From Gnetum montanum (taxonomy: Eukaryota > Streptophyta > Gnetopsida > Gnetales > Gnetaceae), in contig MNCI01002977.1 of NCBI GenBank assembly GCA_015680685.1, forward strand, positions 275,596 to 339,595: 64,000 nt of DNA, written 5' to 3'. Below are positions 46,881 to 56,790 of this stretch, piece after piece. Made by a program: the position numbers and the translations under genes. The notes beneath the pieces were generated by a model. That model saw only the letters and a list, made by a program, of their open reading frames with translations. It did not search any database and was not told the DNA's origin. The stretch's first letter is position 1. Every line of letters starts with the position of its first letter.

Positions 46881-47736
46881 TGATGAGTGGCGAGGTACCC
46901 CTACACTCAACCATACGAATACAAGCGTAGCACGCGCGATCCGGTCAAACTCCACAGACTAAGTGCCTACAAGCCCCATTGAACACTTAGGGTTAATCAT
47001 TCATTGTCTTCCTAGACTTACTTGTAGTTGTCATGGTGTATGGTTAAGCCTGAGGTATATGATTTTTATAGCTTTTTATGTTTTTGTCTCCTATGCTATT
47101 GAGGTGAAGGGCTAAAGAGATTAACTAACTAACTCTAACTAATAAACTAAGTCTAAATTACCTAGCATCAACATCTGTTCCCACTTACTGTACACACCCT
47201 AAACTGATGCAACCGTGGGTACCAAACACTAATTGTTGCTGGGATCACCACGTGTAACACACATGCTCAAAGTGGTCATACTAAGGCACTTAACTAGGAG
47301 GAAAGGTTGAGGGAGAAAAAAATAAATAACAAATAATAAATAATAGCAAAGAAAATCCTAATTAGCCTATTTCATGCACTGCAAGGTTTATCCAAAAAGC
47401 TCGCCTTTATTATCGTACACAAACTTGTGTTCAGGTATAATGTTTGCTCGAATAAAGATCCGTTCACTTTGGGACTCGTACTGTGGGCACATGGAAAATA
47501 TTCTATCTCTGGGGTGATCAATCCGCCATAGTTTCCCTATTTTCTAGCCTAGGATGAGAAAACAAGGGAGAGCTGCCTCTTATTTATAGATATGATGATG
47601 CATCATGATATCACATACGCGATATTGTAGGGGAGGATGCGATATAGCGTACGCAATATCACGAGGGATGCGATATTGCGATGGCTGCGATATCGCGTAC
47701 ACGATATCGTGGCCCATGCGATATCACGTCCCATCA
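46881..47736 (-). repeat. Element B 5' LTR
   Basis: 856 bp, TGATGAGTGG...CCCATCA. Minus-strand TATAAATAAGAGGCAGC box at about 47585 and AATAAAG near 47415. The U3 palindrome cluster is at 47602-47730. It serves as the intact reference for the LTR split by Tat-2. Confidence 0.94.
47602..47730 (-). repeat. GCGATATCGC palindrome cluster in B U3 (right LTR)
   Basis: Eight or nine GATATC/GATATT-centred decamers with ACGC links, longer than the left LTR cluster and with a different internal order, so the two arrays have changed independently. Confidence 0.88.
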
Positions 47737-47741
47737 GTAAC
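47737..47741. repeat. Target-site duplication of element B (right), GTAAC
   Basis: Exact partner of 27081-27085. Confidence 0.93.
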
Positions 47742-48243
47742 CAACGAGGAGATTACAAAAATACTAATCTGAACTATTAACAAATATATAAAGGATTAGA
47801 GTACAAAACTTAACCATGCTCTCTAGACTTATCATTCAACTTGGAAACTTCCTATTGGATATTCTCCCTATGAGTTAGTGTACGGGAAACTTCTAATGCT
47901 TCCAATTTAATCCAAGCTCCATACACTCTCAACGGCTTGTGATCTAAACCTTGACCTAAGTTTAGCATAGAAGGAAAGATTAATAAATCTGAATGTGCTA
48001 GATGAAAATTGCTTAGTGGCCCTATCCTTGAATGAGGTGTACAAGGCATTCAACAAGCAACATCATGACCTTAGAATTAGGAAAGTAAAACTTGAACAAG
48101 GAGATAAGGTTCTTTACTGGAACCCCACACATGTACCCCAAAAGACAAAATTTCAAATCTTGTGGAAGGGGCCTTATATAAGTGATCAAACCTTTTCCTT
48201 TGGGATCATGATAAGTTACAAACCTAATAGTCCAAATAAAAAG
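47742..48243 (+). pseudogene. D integrase, C-terminal portion
   Basis: Resumes as NEEITKIL, then TYHSTWKLPIGYSPYELVYG in shifted frames, matching F at 63810-63960. 47995-48246 contains LDENCLVALSLNEVYKAFNK, HHDLRIRKVKLEQGDKVLYW and LWKGPYI, the usual integrase C-terminal GD.VL.......K...W.GPY pattern. It ends PNSPNKK with a stop. No chromodomain seen. Confidence 0.85.
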
Positions 48244-48367
48244 TAGTTGGTTAATATCTAACAAGTCAAACCTTTCCTAAAACCAAGATTGACCCATGTA
48301 ACTACCACCACCTCAACAGATGGACAACCACATTCTATTTTTTGGATCTCCTCCCTCCAACTTAGTT

Positions 48368-48433
48368 NNNNNNNNNNNNNNNNNNNNNNNNNNNNNNNNN
48401 NNNNNNNNNNNNNNNNNNNNNNNNNNNNNNNNN
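48368..48433. other. Assembly gap (66 N)
   Basis: Run of N. Sequence on both sides belongs to D's 3' region, so the gap is within the element. Confidence 0.99.
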
Positions 48434-50460
48434 CTTTTTGTTTTTCATATTTTTTGATTTTATAAATTTTTGATTTTTTATTTTTTGTAATTTTATATCA
48501 TTTTTAGTACCTTTTAACTTTCTTAATTTTTTGCACTTTCTTATTCATTTTACTTTATTTTGTTTCCTTTTGTTTAACTATTTTATTTTCTCATTTTTGC
48601 TAATAAATATGCTTTATTATCATAGGACACAATTCTGTTGTTGCTATTTACTATTGATGGTTTATGCTTATTGTGTGATTGTTGATTTCTAGTTTCTATT
48701 TTTGAATTTTGATGTTTGATGACTTTGACATGGTTTACTTTTCATGGAATAGGAAATGAGTCCACGTCATCTACCCATCTAATGAACTCTATGGTTTCCT
48801 TGTTCTGGGAATTTGAGATCCCTTTTCATTAAAGAAACTTTTAATTAATCAGTGACCTTGGTAGTTCCAAAATCAAGAAAGATCCAAAGGTTTGCAAAGG
48901 GTGTGACTTCAAGGGGACTCAATACTCTTTGTACTCTTTTTCTTGCTTGAGTGCTTGAGTGTTTTTCATAGACTTCTAACCATTCCATACCACCTAATGA
49001 GAGGAAGAAAAATAACATCATTGCATGGTGTGGTTCCCATCATTCAAAAAAAATGAACAAAATTAATAGGAATTCAAAGCAAACCCCATCAACATGAATA
49101 AGTCCTTGCATGGTATGGTTCCCATCATTCAAAAAGAAAAAACTATGGGAATTCATAACACATCCCTTGGACAAATAAAAGGGCTACAAGCACTAGTTAT
49201 GGAGCTCAAAAGACATGCATCTATGCTTGAAGGTTCCCTCTAACTAAAGCCCTCTCTCTCTCTCTCACTTCTTACTCCTCTCTCTCCTCTTTGTGGAATG
49301 GTGGTTGTTTTGTGGAAGAACTCTTATGTCTTGAGTGGGTGGCTCAGTCTTAGAGTGGTGATGTGAAGTCATTGAAAGCAGATAGTTTTGGTCTAGACTA
49401 AGCATGGAACTCCTCGAGTCATTTTAACCACAAATTCCATAAGGTACTTCTTATAACCTCAATTTTCATGCTGCCATAATTCATCAAAATTGTTGGGTTC
49501 TATGTTATGCTCCATGTATTAGTTTGATGTGTTGGTATTCTTAAGTGGATTCTTTTAGGTTGGTCCTTAACTTATCATGATCATTAAATCGACTATGGGG
49601 CCCATGGACCCCTTATTTGAGGTCATGCAAAAGCAAAAATGGCATGAGCCTACTATGGGGAGGATCCACTTGCATAGCTTTTGGCTTGATTAGTTAAGGT
49701 TCCTTACCTTTGACATAACTACAATCATATATTTCATATTTTCCATTGTGTAAAATGCTTAGTACTCCTTAATCTTTTATTTCATTCATCCATAAAATCA
49801 ATTTGTCTTCATTTTTTTAAAAAATTTACGAACTTCAACATCTTCTTCTCATGATTTCATGTTATTCTTGGTCTTCTAAGCGTTCGTTTGATCTCAACTT
49901 CATCAAAAAATTTCTTATATTTTGAAATTTTGACCAAAGTCAATGGAAGTCAACAATGGTCAATAACTGCATCGATGAGGCCTCATCGACATAGTGCAAA
50001 AATACTATATATACTACTAGACACTTTGGAATTTTTTGCAATTTTCTCATAACACATTGGGAGTTTTTGCAATTTTTCAAAGACCAAAACTTTCTAAAGC
50101 CCATAACTTTCAAACTGTTTGTCCAAATCACTCCATTTTATGGTCCTACACTTACCAAAGGTAAGATCTTTATCATGGGGGCTATAAACCTTAAGGTTTC
50201 CAATGAAATTTTTGAAAATTTTTTCTAACTTCCCCCAAGGGTTAGTAACCTTAACAACATAAAAATATCAACTCTTACGATAGTTAACCCTTCCAACAAC
50301 CTCGGGGATAATTTATCAATGATAATACATAAATAAAAATAATAATTGAGTTAATTAAATTAGCCATAATCACAACTTAGCCATCCTTAAGAGTTAAGGT
50401 ATCCCAATTTTTTTAAGGTTACACAATGATTGCTAATCCATGGTCTTATTATGATTATAG
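48434..50460 (+). other. D long 3' region
   Basis: No ORF of note. 48434-48610 is T-rich. 48880-49260 matches B's 3' region in reverse. A (CT)n run is at 49252-49286. An 18-bp perfect palindrome is at 49972-49989, followed by TATA-like ACTATATATACTA. 50200-50450 shows nothing further. Confidence 0.6.
49972..49989. repeat. 18-bp perfect palindrome
   Basis: TCGATGAGGCCTCATCGA, identical on both strands. A partial copy (GTTGATGAGGCCTCGTTGA) lies at 53752-53770, in the LTR of F. Confidence 0.85.
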
Positions 50461-51960
50461 ATGGCACTCAAAAAAAAGCATTTGGAGGAAGGAGAACCCT
50501 CACAACCATGGAAGAAATGACCTAGAGCTAGAAGGGACTAGCAGGAATAAGGCCAAGAATAATAAGAGGTGATCCATGTAACGGGACCTCTTCATAAGGA
50601 ACTCCAAGTGGAATCTATTCAATAGATTCTAGAGGAAGAAGTACTTACCAAATAATCCCAATGAGGAGAAGTGCTTGGAACTATGCTAAGGCTTGAGGTC
50701 ACTTTGACTCAAGCCTGCCTACCCATCATGAAGTCTCAAGAGATCTAAAGATCAATTCTTCAAGAGATAAACTTTGGGCCATTTTTGAAAAAAGCTCTAG
50801 AGGATGTTAAAACACAATTGTAAACCTCTCCCATGTGTCCAGTCATCACATATAGTGGGAAATGGTAGATGGAAGAGACCTATCTCTTGTGGAGTAGTCG
50901 AAGGCTAGGGTCCATTGTAAAAATCAAGGACATTCAAGTGTCCTACTCAATGGAGGCTATTTCATAGGAATTGGGGTTGCTAGACATTGAAACATAGTTG
51001 GCTAAAATATCAACAAAAGGTGATCTTGAGGCCAAAAGGGAATGAACCTAGCAATGCTATAGGGTGGATCATAAGGAGTATGGTGTGCTCACACTGGTAG
51101 AGTAGACTTATTTCAAGATTATGGCCTATCACCTTAATCCAATGGTATGGCCAAGCAAGGTGACTACTTTCTCTGCTTGAGGATGCACTACTCTAAGTAA
51201 AAAATTTCTTGTTAATCTTCCACAGCTAATTTATTTAGAGATCAAAAGGTGCTTCAAGGAGAAAAAATGTGGAAGGAAAACCCTACCCTTTCCATGCTTT
51301 ATCAGGAAAATTTGCAAGAGGGTAGGTATTGTTTGCTACTCAAATGACACTCTTAGGCATGCTCCCTTGGCCTCATGGGGAAAAATCATGAAGGATAAGA
51401 TGCCAAAAACTACTCAAGAAGAGGAGCTACCACCACCACCACCCACTTAGGAGACAACATTAGAGACCCACACAGTCTTAAGCATTTGCAAAAAAATTTA
51501 AGAATAGCTCTTGAGCTAATAAGAGCAACAAGCAGGAATGAGTGGGATGGATCCATTTGTGTATCGACTAGTGTTGAGTCACCTTAATGAGATGGCCTGA
51601 ATAGTTAGCCAAGTAGAGAGAGGTGGCCCCATTTTCTCTACCCAAAGAATGTAGTTGCCTTTGAGGTTAGGTCCCAATGTTTGCAACACACCATTTATCC
51701 CCAGAAATCTTTGGGAATGTTGCCACTTTCTCGATGAGGTTGGAGGAAGGTGAAGAGGTAACTATCTTGGTGATATAGCACCAAGGGCAAGAGATAGCAA
51801 CAAAAGTGGTAGTTGACCATGTAGTTGAAGCACTCAATGCACCTACAGTGTTTGTACTAGATGTATCTACACTCCAAGATGTGCAGACATCTACAAGCAC
51901 AATCAACTAAAAATTGAACGTAGCCCAACATGAATAGTTGTTGGAACAATTGGTAGGAAT
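50461..51960 (+). pseudogene. D extra ORF downstream of pol (plant transposon protein-like)
   Basis: The ATG at 50461 begins MALKKKHLEEGEPSQPWKK, then a stop. The best part is 51100-51420: KIMAYHLNPMVWPSKVTTFS, then KKFLVNLPQLIYLEIKRCF and KTLPFPCFIRKICKRVGI, GKIMKDKMPK. This resembles the Pfam family of putative plant transposon proteins (PF20167-like; from memory). Place and orientation recall the env-like ORF of Athila elements, but I see no signal peptide or membrane segment. Many stops, mostly TAG. Confidence 0.55.
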
Positions 51961-52067
51961 CAGGCAATCAACTCCAGAAATTTTGGATCTTTTAGAGAAC
52001 ATCACTGTAACCCAGTCAAAGCTGCTAAATGCAAGGGGCAGATGCATCATTTTGAAGGGCAACGCTA

Positions 52068-52691
52068 ATCGTTACTGGGTTACCAAGCATTACACGCATG
52101 CTTGAAGTGGTTGTGCTTATGTAATTTAACGATTTGCTTAATTGATCAAAATGAATTACTATGCTAATAATAGAAATATAAAGTGCATAAAATAAAATAA
52201 AATAACTGCATAAGAAATTAAAATAAAAGAAATGTGTAAGAAAACAAATCTCAAGTGTTGCAAGGATGAATCAAAGAGCTCATATTTATTGTCGTACAAA
52301 AGGTGTGCTCAGGTACACAATGCTCGAATAAAGATCCATCCACACATAGACCTCCTATTGCGAGCATTTGGAAAATACTCTTAACTTTCAAACAAACTAC
52401 AAGAGTTTCACTACTTTACTGCTAAATGACTTCTTTCCATTTGTGTGCCTAGGCATTGTATTTATAGGCTTGGGAGCAACTACTCTAATAATTAGAATAA
52501 CTGCTAAAGTAACTGCTAGAGTAACCACTCTAATAATTAGAATAACTACTAGAGTAACCACTCTAATAATTAGAGTAACTACTAGAGTAACCACTCTCAT
52601 CATTCAAGATGAGAAAGCTTAATCTTACTCTTCAAATTCTTCCTTAGGAATTAACTTTAATAACTTGGTAACTTGGAAGAATTGGGCATCA
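52068..52691 (-). repeat. LTR fragment of the B/D/F family, minus orientation
   Basis: Plus-order GCTAATCGTTACTGGGTTACC matches the B LTR around 47230, and continues through AATAAAGATCCATCC to GGGCATCA (52691), the equivalent of B's CCCATCA end. The minus-strand TATAAATACAATGCC box lies at about 52460. The U5 part (about 350 bp in B) is missing and no target duplication was found. A truncated LTR or the remains of a solo LTR. Confidence 0.75.
52478..52605 (-). repeat. About 34-bp tandem repeat in LTR fragment U3
   Basis: Three and a half units like ACTCTAATAATTAGAATAAC then TACTAGAGTAACC. TCTAATAATTAGA is itself an inverted repeat. It occupies the place of B's GATATC cluster. Confidence 0.85.
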
Positions 52692-53753
52692 TAACAAATG
52701 TAGCCCATGGTATCAATAAAGAAAGATGTTGACCTATCTTCATTAGTTATAGTAGTGTAACTGGTGAATCCTTGATTTCATTGGCAATAATAAACCTAAT
52801 AAAGTTATTGTTAAAGAGGAGACTACTAAATTTAGGGTAAAGTAACTCCAATAGTTGTGTCTTGGAGATAAGGAAAGAGAGAAGAGATAGGTTGAGGATA
52901 AGGCTTCCCTTAATATGAAACTTTATTTATCTTGATTTTAAATGTAATCTAATTAGAATAATTATGTTAATGTAACACCTTGACCATCCCTCTAATACAT
53001 GCCTAGGATGAGGCCTAGTGCTAGAAAGCATCACACATAGAAATATGAGCTCAAATTACATCATGTAACAAATTAAAAACCTAGCAAAAGGTAATGCCCT
53101 AAAAAAAATTGTAAAGTAGAAGCATGGTGTCGTTGACATGATGATGTTGTGATGAAAATGATGTAGATGATGTAGGCAATGTAGATGATGTGGATGATAC
53201 AGGTGACACACATGATAATATGTTTACATGTGCTACTAATAATGTAGACACTAGGATAGAGCTCATGACTTGTATGTTATACTCAGATGTTAAAGATGCT
53301 GGATGGTACTAAAGATGGCCTAGTAGCACATGGGTTGCATGAGTGGTGCTAGCATAAGTGCTCTAATGCTCGTAAAATTTGAAAAATTTCTTTGAATATC
53401 AAGAAATATAGTCTAAAATTAATGTTATGAGTTGATATTTATAAGCCTAGGATTTTCAAATTTGACCCTGAAGTCAAGTACTATTGACTAGAGTTTGTTT
53501 TTCAAAATTGGAAGTTACACTACAAACATAGTGATATAACATGATGTGACATGGTGATGTGGTGATGTTTATGTAGATTTGACTAAGGTAAGTGATGTGA
53601 TGTAGTGATGTGATGCTTACATTGTGTGCCTACATCACCTACCCATGCTTGAAAAAAATTTCATGTTTCACATGCTAACGCAAATTTATCTAAGGAAGGC
53701 AATGCAACATGATGATGTAATGTCCCCCGTCACATGTCTATGTCACCCTACGT
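52692..53753. other. Unassigned stretch, GATGTA-rich
   Basis: No ORF or domain. 53120-53220 and 53540-53620 are rich in GATGATGTA/GTGATGTGATG strings. TGTAACACCTTGACC at 52973 could be an LTR start, so the LTR of F may begin here rather than at about 53754. No decisive sign. Confidence 0.4.
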
Positions 53754-54521
53754 TGATGAGGCCTCGTTGATGCAATGCCTGTCTATTGCCTGTAAATACA
53801 TGCCAACTAGCTACATTTATGGCAATTTAGATTTTAGTACCAACAAAGATCATGCATTTTTTCGTTCAAAAGTTAGAATTTTTTGCCTCGAGTGCTCACA
53901 GTAGAAGTCGTTGAGTGTACAAATCTTTATTCAAGTGTTGTTGTACCTGAGCACAACAATGTGTGCAATAATAAAGTTGAGCTTTCTAATAAACGTTGCA
54001 ACACTTTGGATAGATTAGATATTTTATTTATGAATTTAATATTTTCAATTATTTATTAAATATTTTTAATTAATTATAAATTATCTTCCAATTACTTGGT
54101 TAGATAAGCAATTAAGCCAGATAGATTACACACATAAGTATGACTGTTTTGAGTGTAACATGTATTCACTTGGTAATCCTAGTAGCGTTATCACTTGGTA
54201 TGCCTAGTAGTGTAGCATTTGGTCACCCAGTAGTGGATACATGGGTTCAGGATGTGTATAGAAAGTGGGAATGGATACTATGTTAGGATTAGTTAAATGA
54301 CTAGTTAATTAGTTAATTTAGATTAGTTCATCAAATCCATTTTTATCTACATTTCAAGCACCCAACTATAAAACATTAAAATGATACAAATCAAATGCCT
54401 TAGTTACACTTAACCATATCAATGAATGTCACAAGTGTAATTGGGAAGACAACGATTGACCTTAAGGCTAGATTCACTTCTTAAAGGGCTAGTGAACTAG
54501 AAACAACGAAGTCCACAAAAG
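53754..54521 (+). repeat. F 5' LTR, segment before the copia insertion
   Basis: 53885-54010 matches the B LTR in opposite orientation (GAGTGCTCACAGTAGAAGTC, GTACCTGAGCACAA, AATAAAGTTGAGCTTTC). The AATAAAG at about 53970 is the poly(A)-type signal. The LTR is cut at 54521 by the copia element and finishes at 59691. Its start is uncertain (52973 or 53754). Confidence 0.65.
54517..54521. repeat. Target-site duplication of the copia element, AAAAG
   Basis: AAAAG at 54517-54521 and again at 59631-59635, immediately outside the copia LTRs. Confidence 0.95.
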
Positions 54522-54815
54522 TGAAAAACCTAAACTAAAGGACCCTGGATCTTCTACCTATGCTGAGCAGAAAGTAAAGAACAAAAATAAACTCTCTTAA
54601 TATGCTAATCTTCAATCTATTATTATGAGTATGTGCTACTACAAATATATAAAGTTGGATTCTTCCAACAACATTCAAGGATGAGACAATCATGGATATA
54701 GATAAACATGAATATGGATAAGCATGGATAACTAGGATCTCATCTTATTCAGAAAAGATAGAAGGATGAGATCAAACTCCTAAAAATGTGGAATGTCTAC
54801 ACATCATCTTCCACA
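54522..54815 (-). repeat. Copia 3' LTR
   Basis: 294 bp, TGAAAAACCT...CTTCCACA. Next to it the minus strand reads ATGGCGGGGTTTG (about 54828-54816), the polypurine tract. Confidence 0.96.
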
Positions 54816-55555
54816 AACCCCGCCATGATGGTAAGAGGTTCCACACCAAAGAGGTCTCTGAAGGATGCAAACTTTTCACGACTCATTGGCTTGGTGAAAA
54901 TGTCTGCTAGTTGCACTTCAGTTGCACAATGTACCATGTTGAGGAGATTCTCTTGGATCAGGCTTCGAAGATGGTGATGCTTGATGTCAATGTGTTTGGT
55001 ACGTCCATGCTGAACTGGATTGTGTGCCATTGCAATAGCACTTGTGCTGTCACAGTATAAGTGAATGGGAGGAACAAGTGTAAGTCCCATTTCAGTGAAA
55101 ACAGAGTGGATCCACATAGCCTGAGACGCAGCATGAGAGGCAGCAATGTATTTTTCTTCTGCTGTTGAGAGAGTGATGGAAGACTGCTTGTTTGATCCCC
55201 AAGAGATGAGCGATGGACCAAAGAAGAGACAAAAACCAGAAGTTGACTTTCGATCATCAAGGTTGCCTCCCCAATCTGCATCAGTGTAGCCCCATACCTT
55301 TAAATTTGAATGACGATGGAATGTGATCCCAAAATCTGTGGTAGTTCTCAAGTAATGTAGGACTCTTTTTGCAGCTTTCCAATGTGATTCATGTGGATCT
55401 TGCATGAATCGAGAAAGGTAATTCACAGCATATTGAATATCTGGTCGGGTATTGGAGAGATACAATAAGCCACCAACTAGGGACCTGTATAGAGATGGAT
55501 TGACTGAAGGAGATTTATCATCCTTGGTAAGTTTGATGCCAAGGGAGAGAGGTTT
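54797..55555 (-). pseudogene. Copia RNase H and RT C-terminal part
   Basis: 54797-55465 is open for 222 codons: LLYLSNTRPDIQYAVNYLSR (with 5' extension), HWKAAKRVLHYLRTT, then RNase H VWGYTDADWGGNLDDRKST, SWGSNKQSSITLSTAEEKYI and HLYCDSTSAIAMAHNP, KHIDIKHHHLR, QLADIFTKPM. The RNase H acidic residues (D in DADW, E in TAEEK, D in YCDS) are present. It reads to a natural stop inside the 3' LTR edge. A frame break separates it from the RT at 55556. Confidence 0.93.
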
Positions 55556-56290
55556 TTATGTGGGATTACTAGTAAGCATGCCAAATTTCTCAAGTAAGGA
55601 TCGGGAAAATTTCATTTGGCATATGGAGATGGATTTTGATCTCTGGATTACTTGAAAACCCAAAAAATATGACATTTTCCCTAGATTAGACATTTCAAAC
55701 TCGTTTTGCATAGCATTTAGAAAATCATTTCCTAATGCATTCATAGATGAAAAATAAATTAAATCATCTACGTACAGACAGAAAAAAATAAAATCATCTC
55801 CGAGTACCTTTTTGTAAATTGTAGTTTGGGACTGAAGATGAATGAACCCTTCTTGGATGAAAAATGAATGAATTCGTGCGTACCATGCACAAGGAGCTTG
55901 CTTGAGTCCGTACAAGGCTTTGTGAAGCTTGTACACATGATCTGGTTTGCCTTCATCGACAAAACTTGCAGGTTTTTCCACATAGACTTCTTCATTCAGA
56001 ACGCCATTGAGGAATGCAGATGCCACATACAGTTGATATACCACATAGCTAGCATGAGTAGCAATCGCTAGAAAGATTTTCACAGATTCCATTCGTGAAA
56101 CGGGAGCAAAGCTATCATCAAAGTCTTTGCCTTGTTGTTGGAGATAGCCTTTGGCAACAAGGCGAGCTTTGAATTTTTCTAGTTCACCGTATTGAGTCCT
56201 CTTGAGTTTGAATATCCATTTTAAGCTGATGAAAGCCTTACCAGACGAGCGAGGAACTAGACTCCAGGTGTTATTTTTATTGATTTGCTA
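55556..56290 (-). pseudogene. Copia reverse transcriptase
   Basis: RT N-terminal part: AFISLKWIFKLKRTQYGELE, FKARLVAKGYLQQQGKDFDD and FAPVSRMESVKIF. 55556-56092: motif A is QLYVASAFLNG, with Tyr where copia RTs have the catalytic Asp. Next YGLKQAPCAWYARI. The YVDD box is intact (LYVDDLIYFSS). FLGFQVIQRS follows. One stop precedes the continuation at 55555. The motif A change alone would abolish polymerase activity. Confidence 0.93.
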
Positions 56291-56790
56291 AAGTTCATGT
56301 TCCATTGCTGTTTTCCAATGATCATCCAGTGCAGCTTCGACGACAGTAGAGGGTTCTACCAAACCATCAGAGCTCCCCCCCAGCGGCGTAAGCAGCGTGT
56401 AAAATTCATCACCCATGTTGGAGAAGAGAGCAGTGGTGGAAGCATTAGGGGGTAGCTGGTCAAGCTGCTGGTGAGAATGACTGCAGGTGAAGCGTCTGTT
56501 AAAGTTCAGATCTAGCATTTGGGTGGCGGGGTGAGAGAGAGCCACCCAGGAGGAAGATGGATGAGGAGGAGAGGGGGTCGGTGCATAGGAGAGGACCGGT
56601 GAAGGCAGGTCACTAGGGCATCGTGGTGAAGGCAGGGTGACGGATTGGATCGGGGAGGGCATGGCGATAGAGTAGATCGGGAACATCACAGCGGCGGTGG
56701 AGTAGGTGGACGGGCTGTTTCTGGAATACTGCGGCTGCAGCTGCATCTCCTGGAACGCCGTGGAACCGTAGGAAGAGGGCTATGCAGAAG
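56288..56790 (-). pseudogene. Copia integrase-RT linker (Ser/Pro-rich)
   Basis: Low-complexity Pro/Ser/His-rich reading (SPTPSPPHPSSSWVALSHP-like) leading to EAALDDHWKTAMEHEL, the usual start of the copia RT domain. GC-richer than the rest of the element. The plus-strand open frame at 56645-56986 is its shadow. Confidence 0.8.

Larger units (their letters stand above)
27086..47736 (-). mobile_element. B: non-autonomous gypsy element (gag-protease only)
   Basis: LTRs: left 27086-27445 plus 41022-41489 (split by Tat-2), right 46881-47736, both TG...CA, with a perfect GTAAC duplication. Own length without Tat-2 is about 7.07 kb. Minus-strand order: 5' LTR, tRNA-Asp primer site, gag, protease, short connector, long 3' region, 3' LTR. 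RT, RNase H and integrase are absent between about 43400 and 43380. It belongs to the family of D and F. Without pol it would have needed enzymes supplied by a relative. Confidence 0.9.
23530..51970 (+). mobile_element. D: Athila-like gypsy element hosting the nested insertions
   Basis: Plus-strand order: gag tail, protease, RT, RNase H, integrase (26331-27080, resuming 47742-48243), long 3' region, then an extra ORF in the position where Athila elements carry an env-like gene. The integrase is cut at 27081-27085 by element B; the same GTAAC recurs at 47737-47741 and the reading then resumes. The gag 5' part, primer site and 5' LTR are missing at the junction with H. The Athila-like call rests on overall layout and on the tRNA-Asp primer sites of its relatives B and F. 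Confidence 0.8.

Noticed and set aside
52368-52622. ORFs on both strands with repetitive Ile/Thr/Val protein
   Set aside because: Translations of the 34-bp tandem repeat in an LTR fragment.
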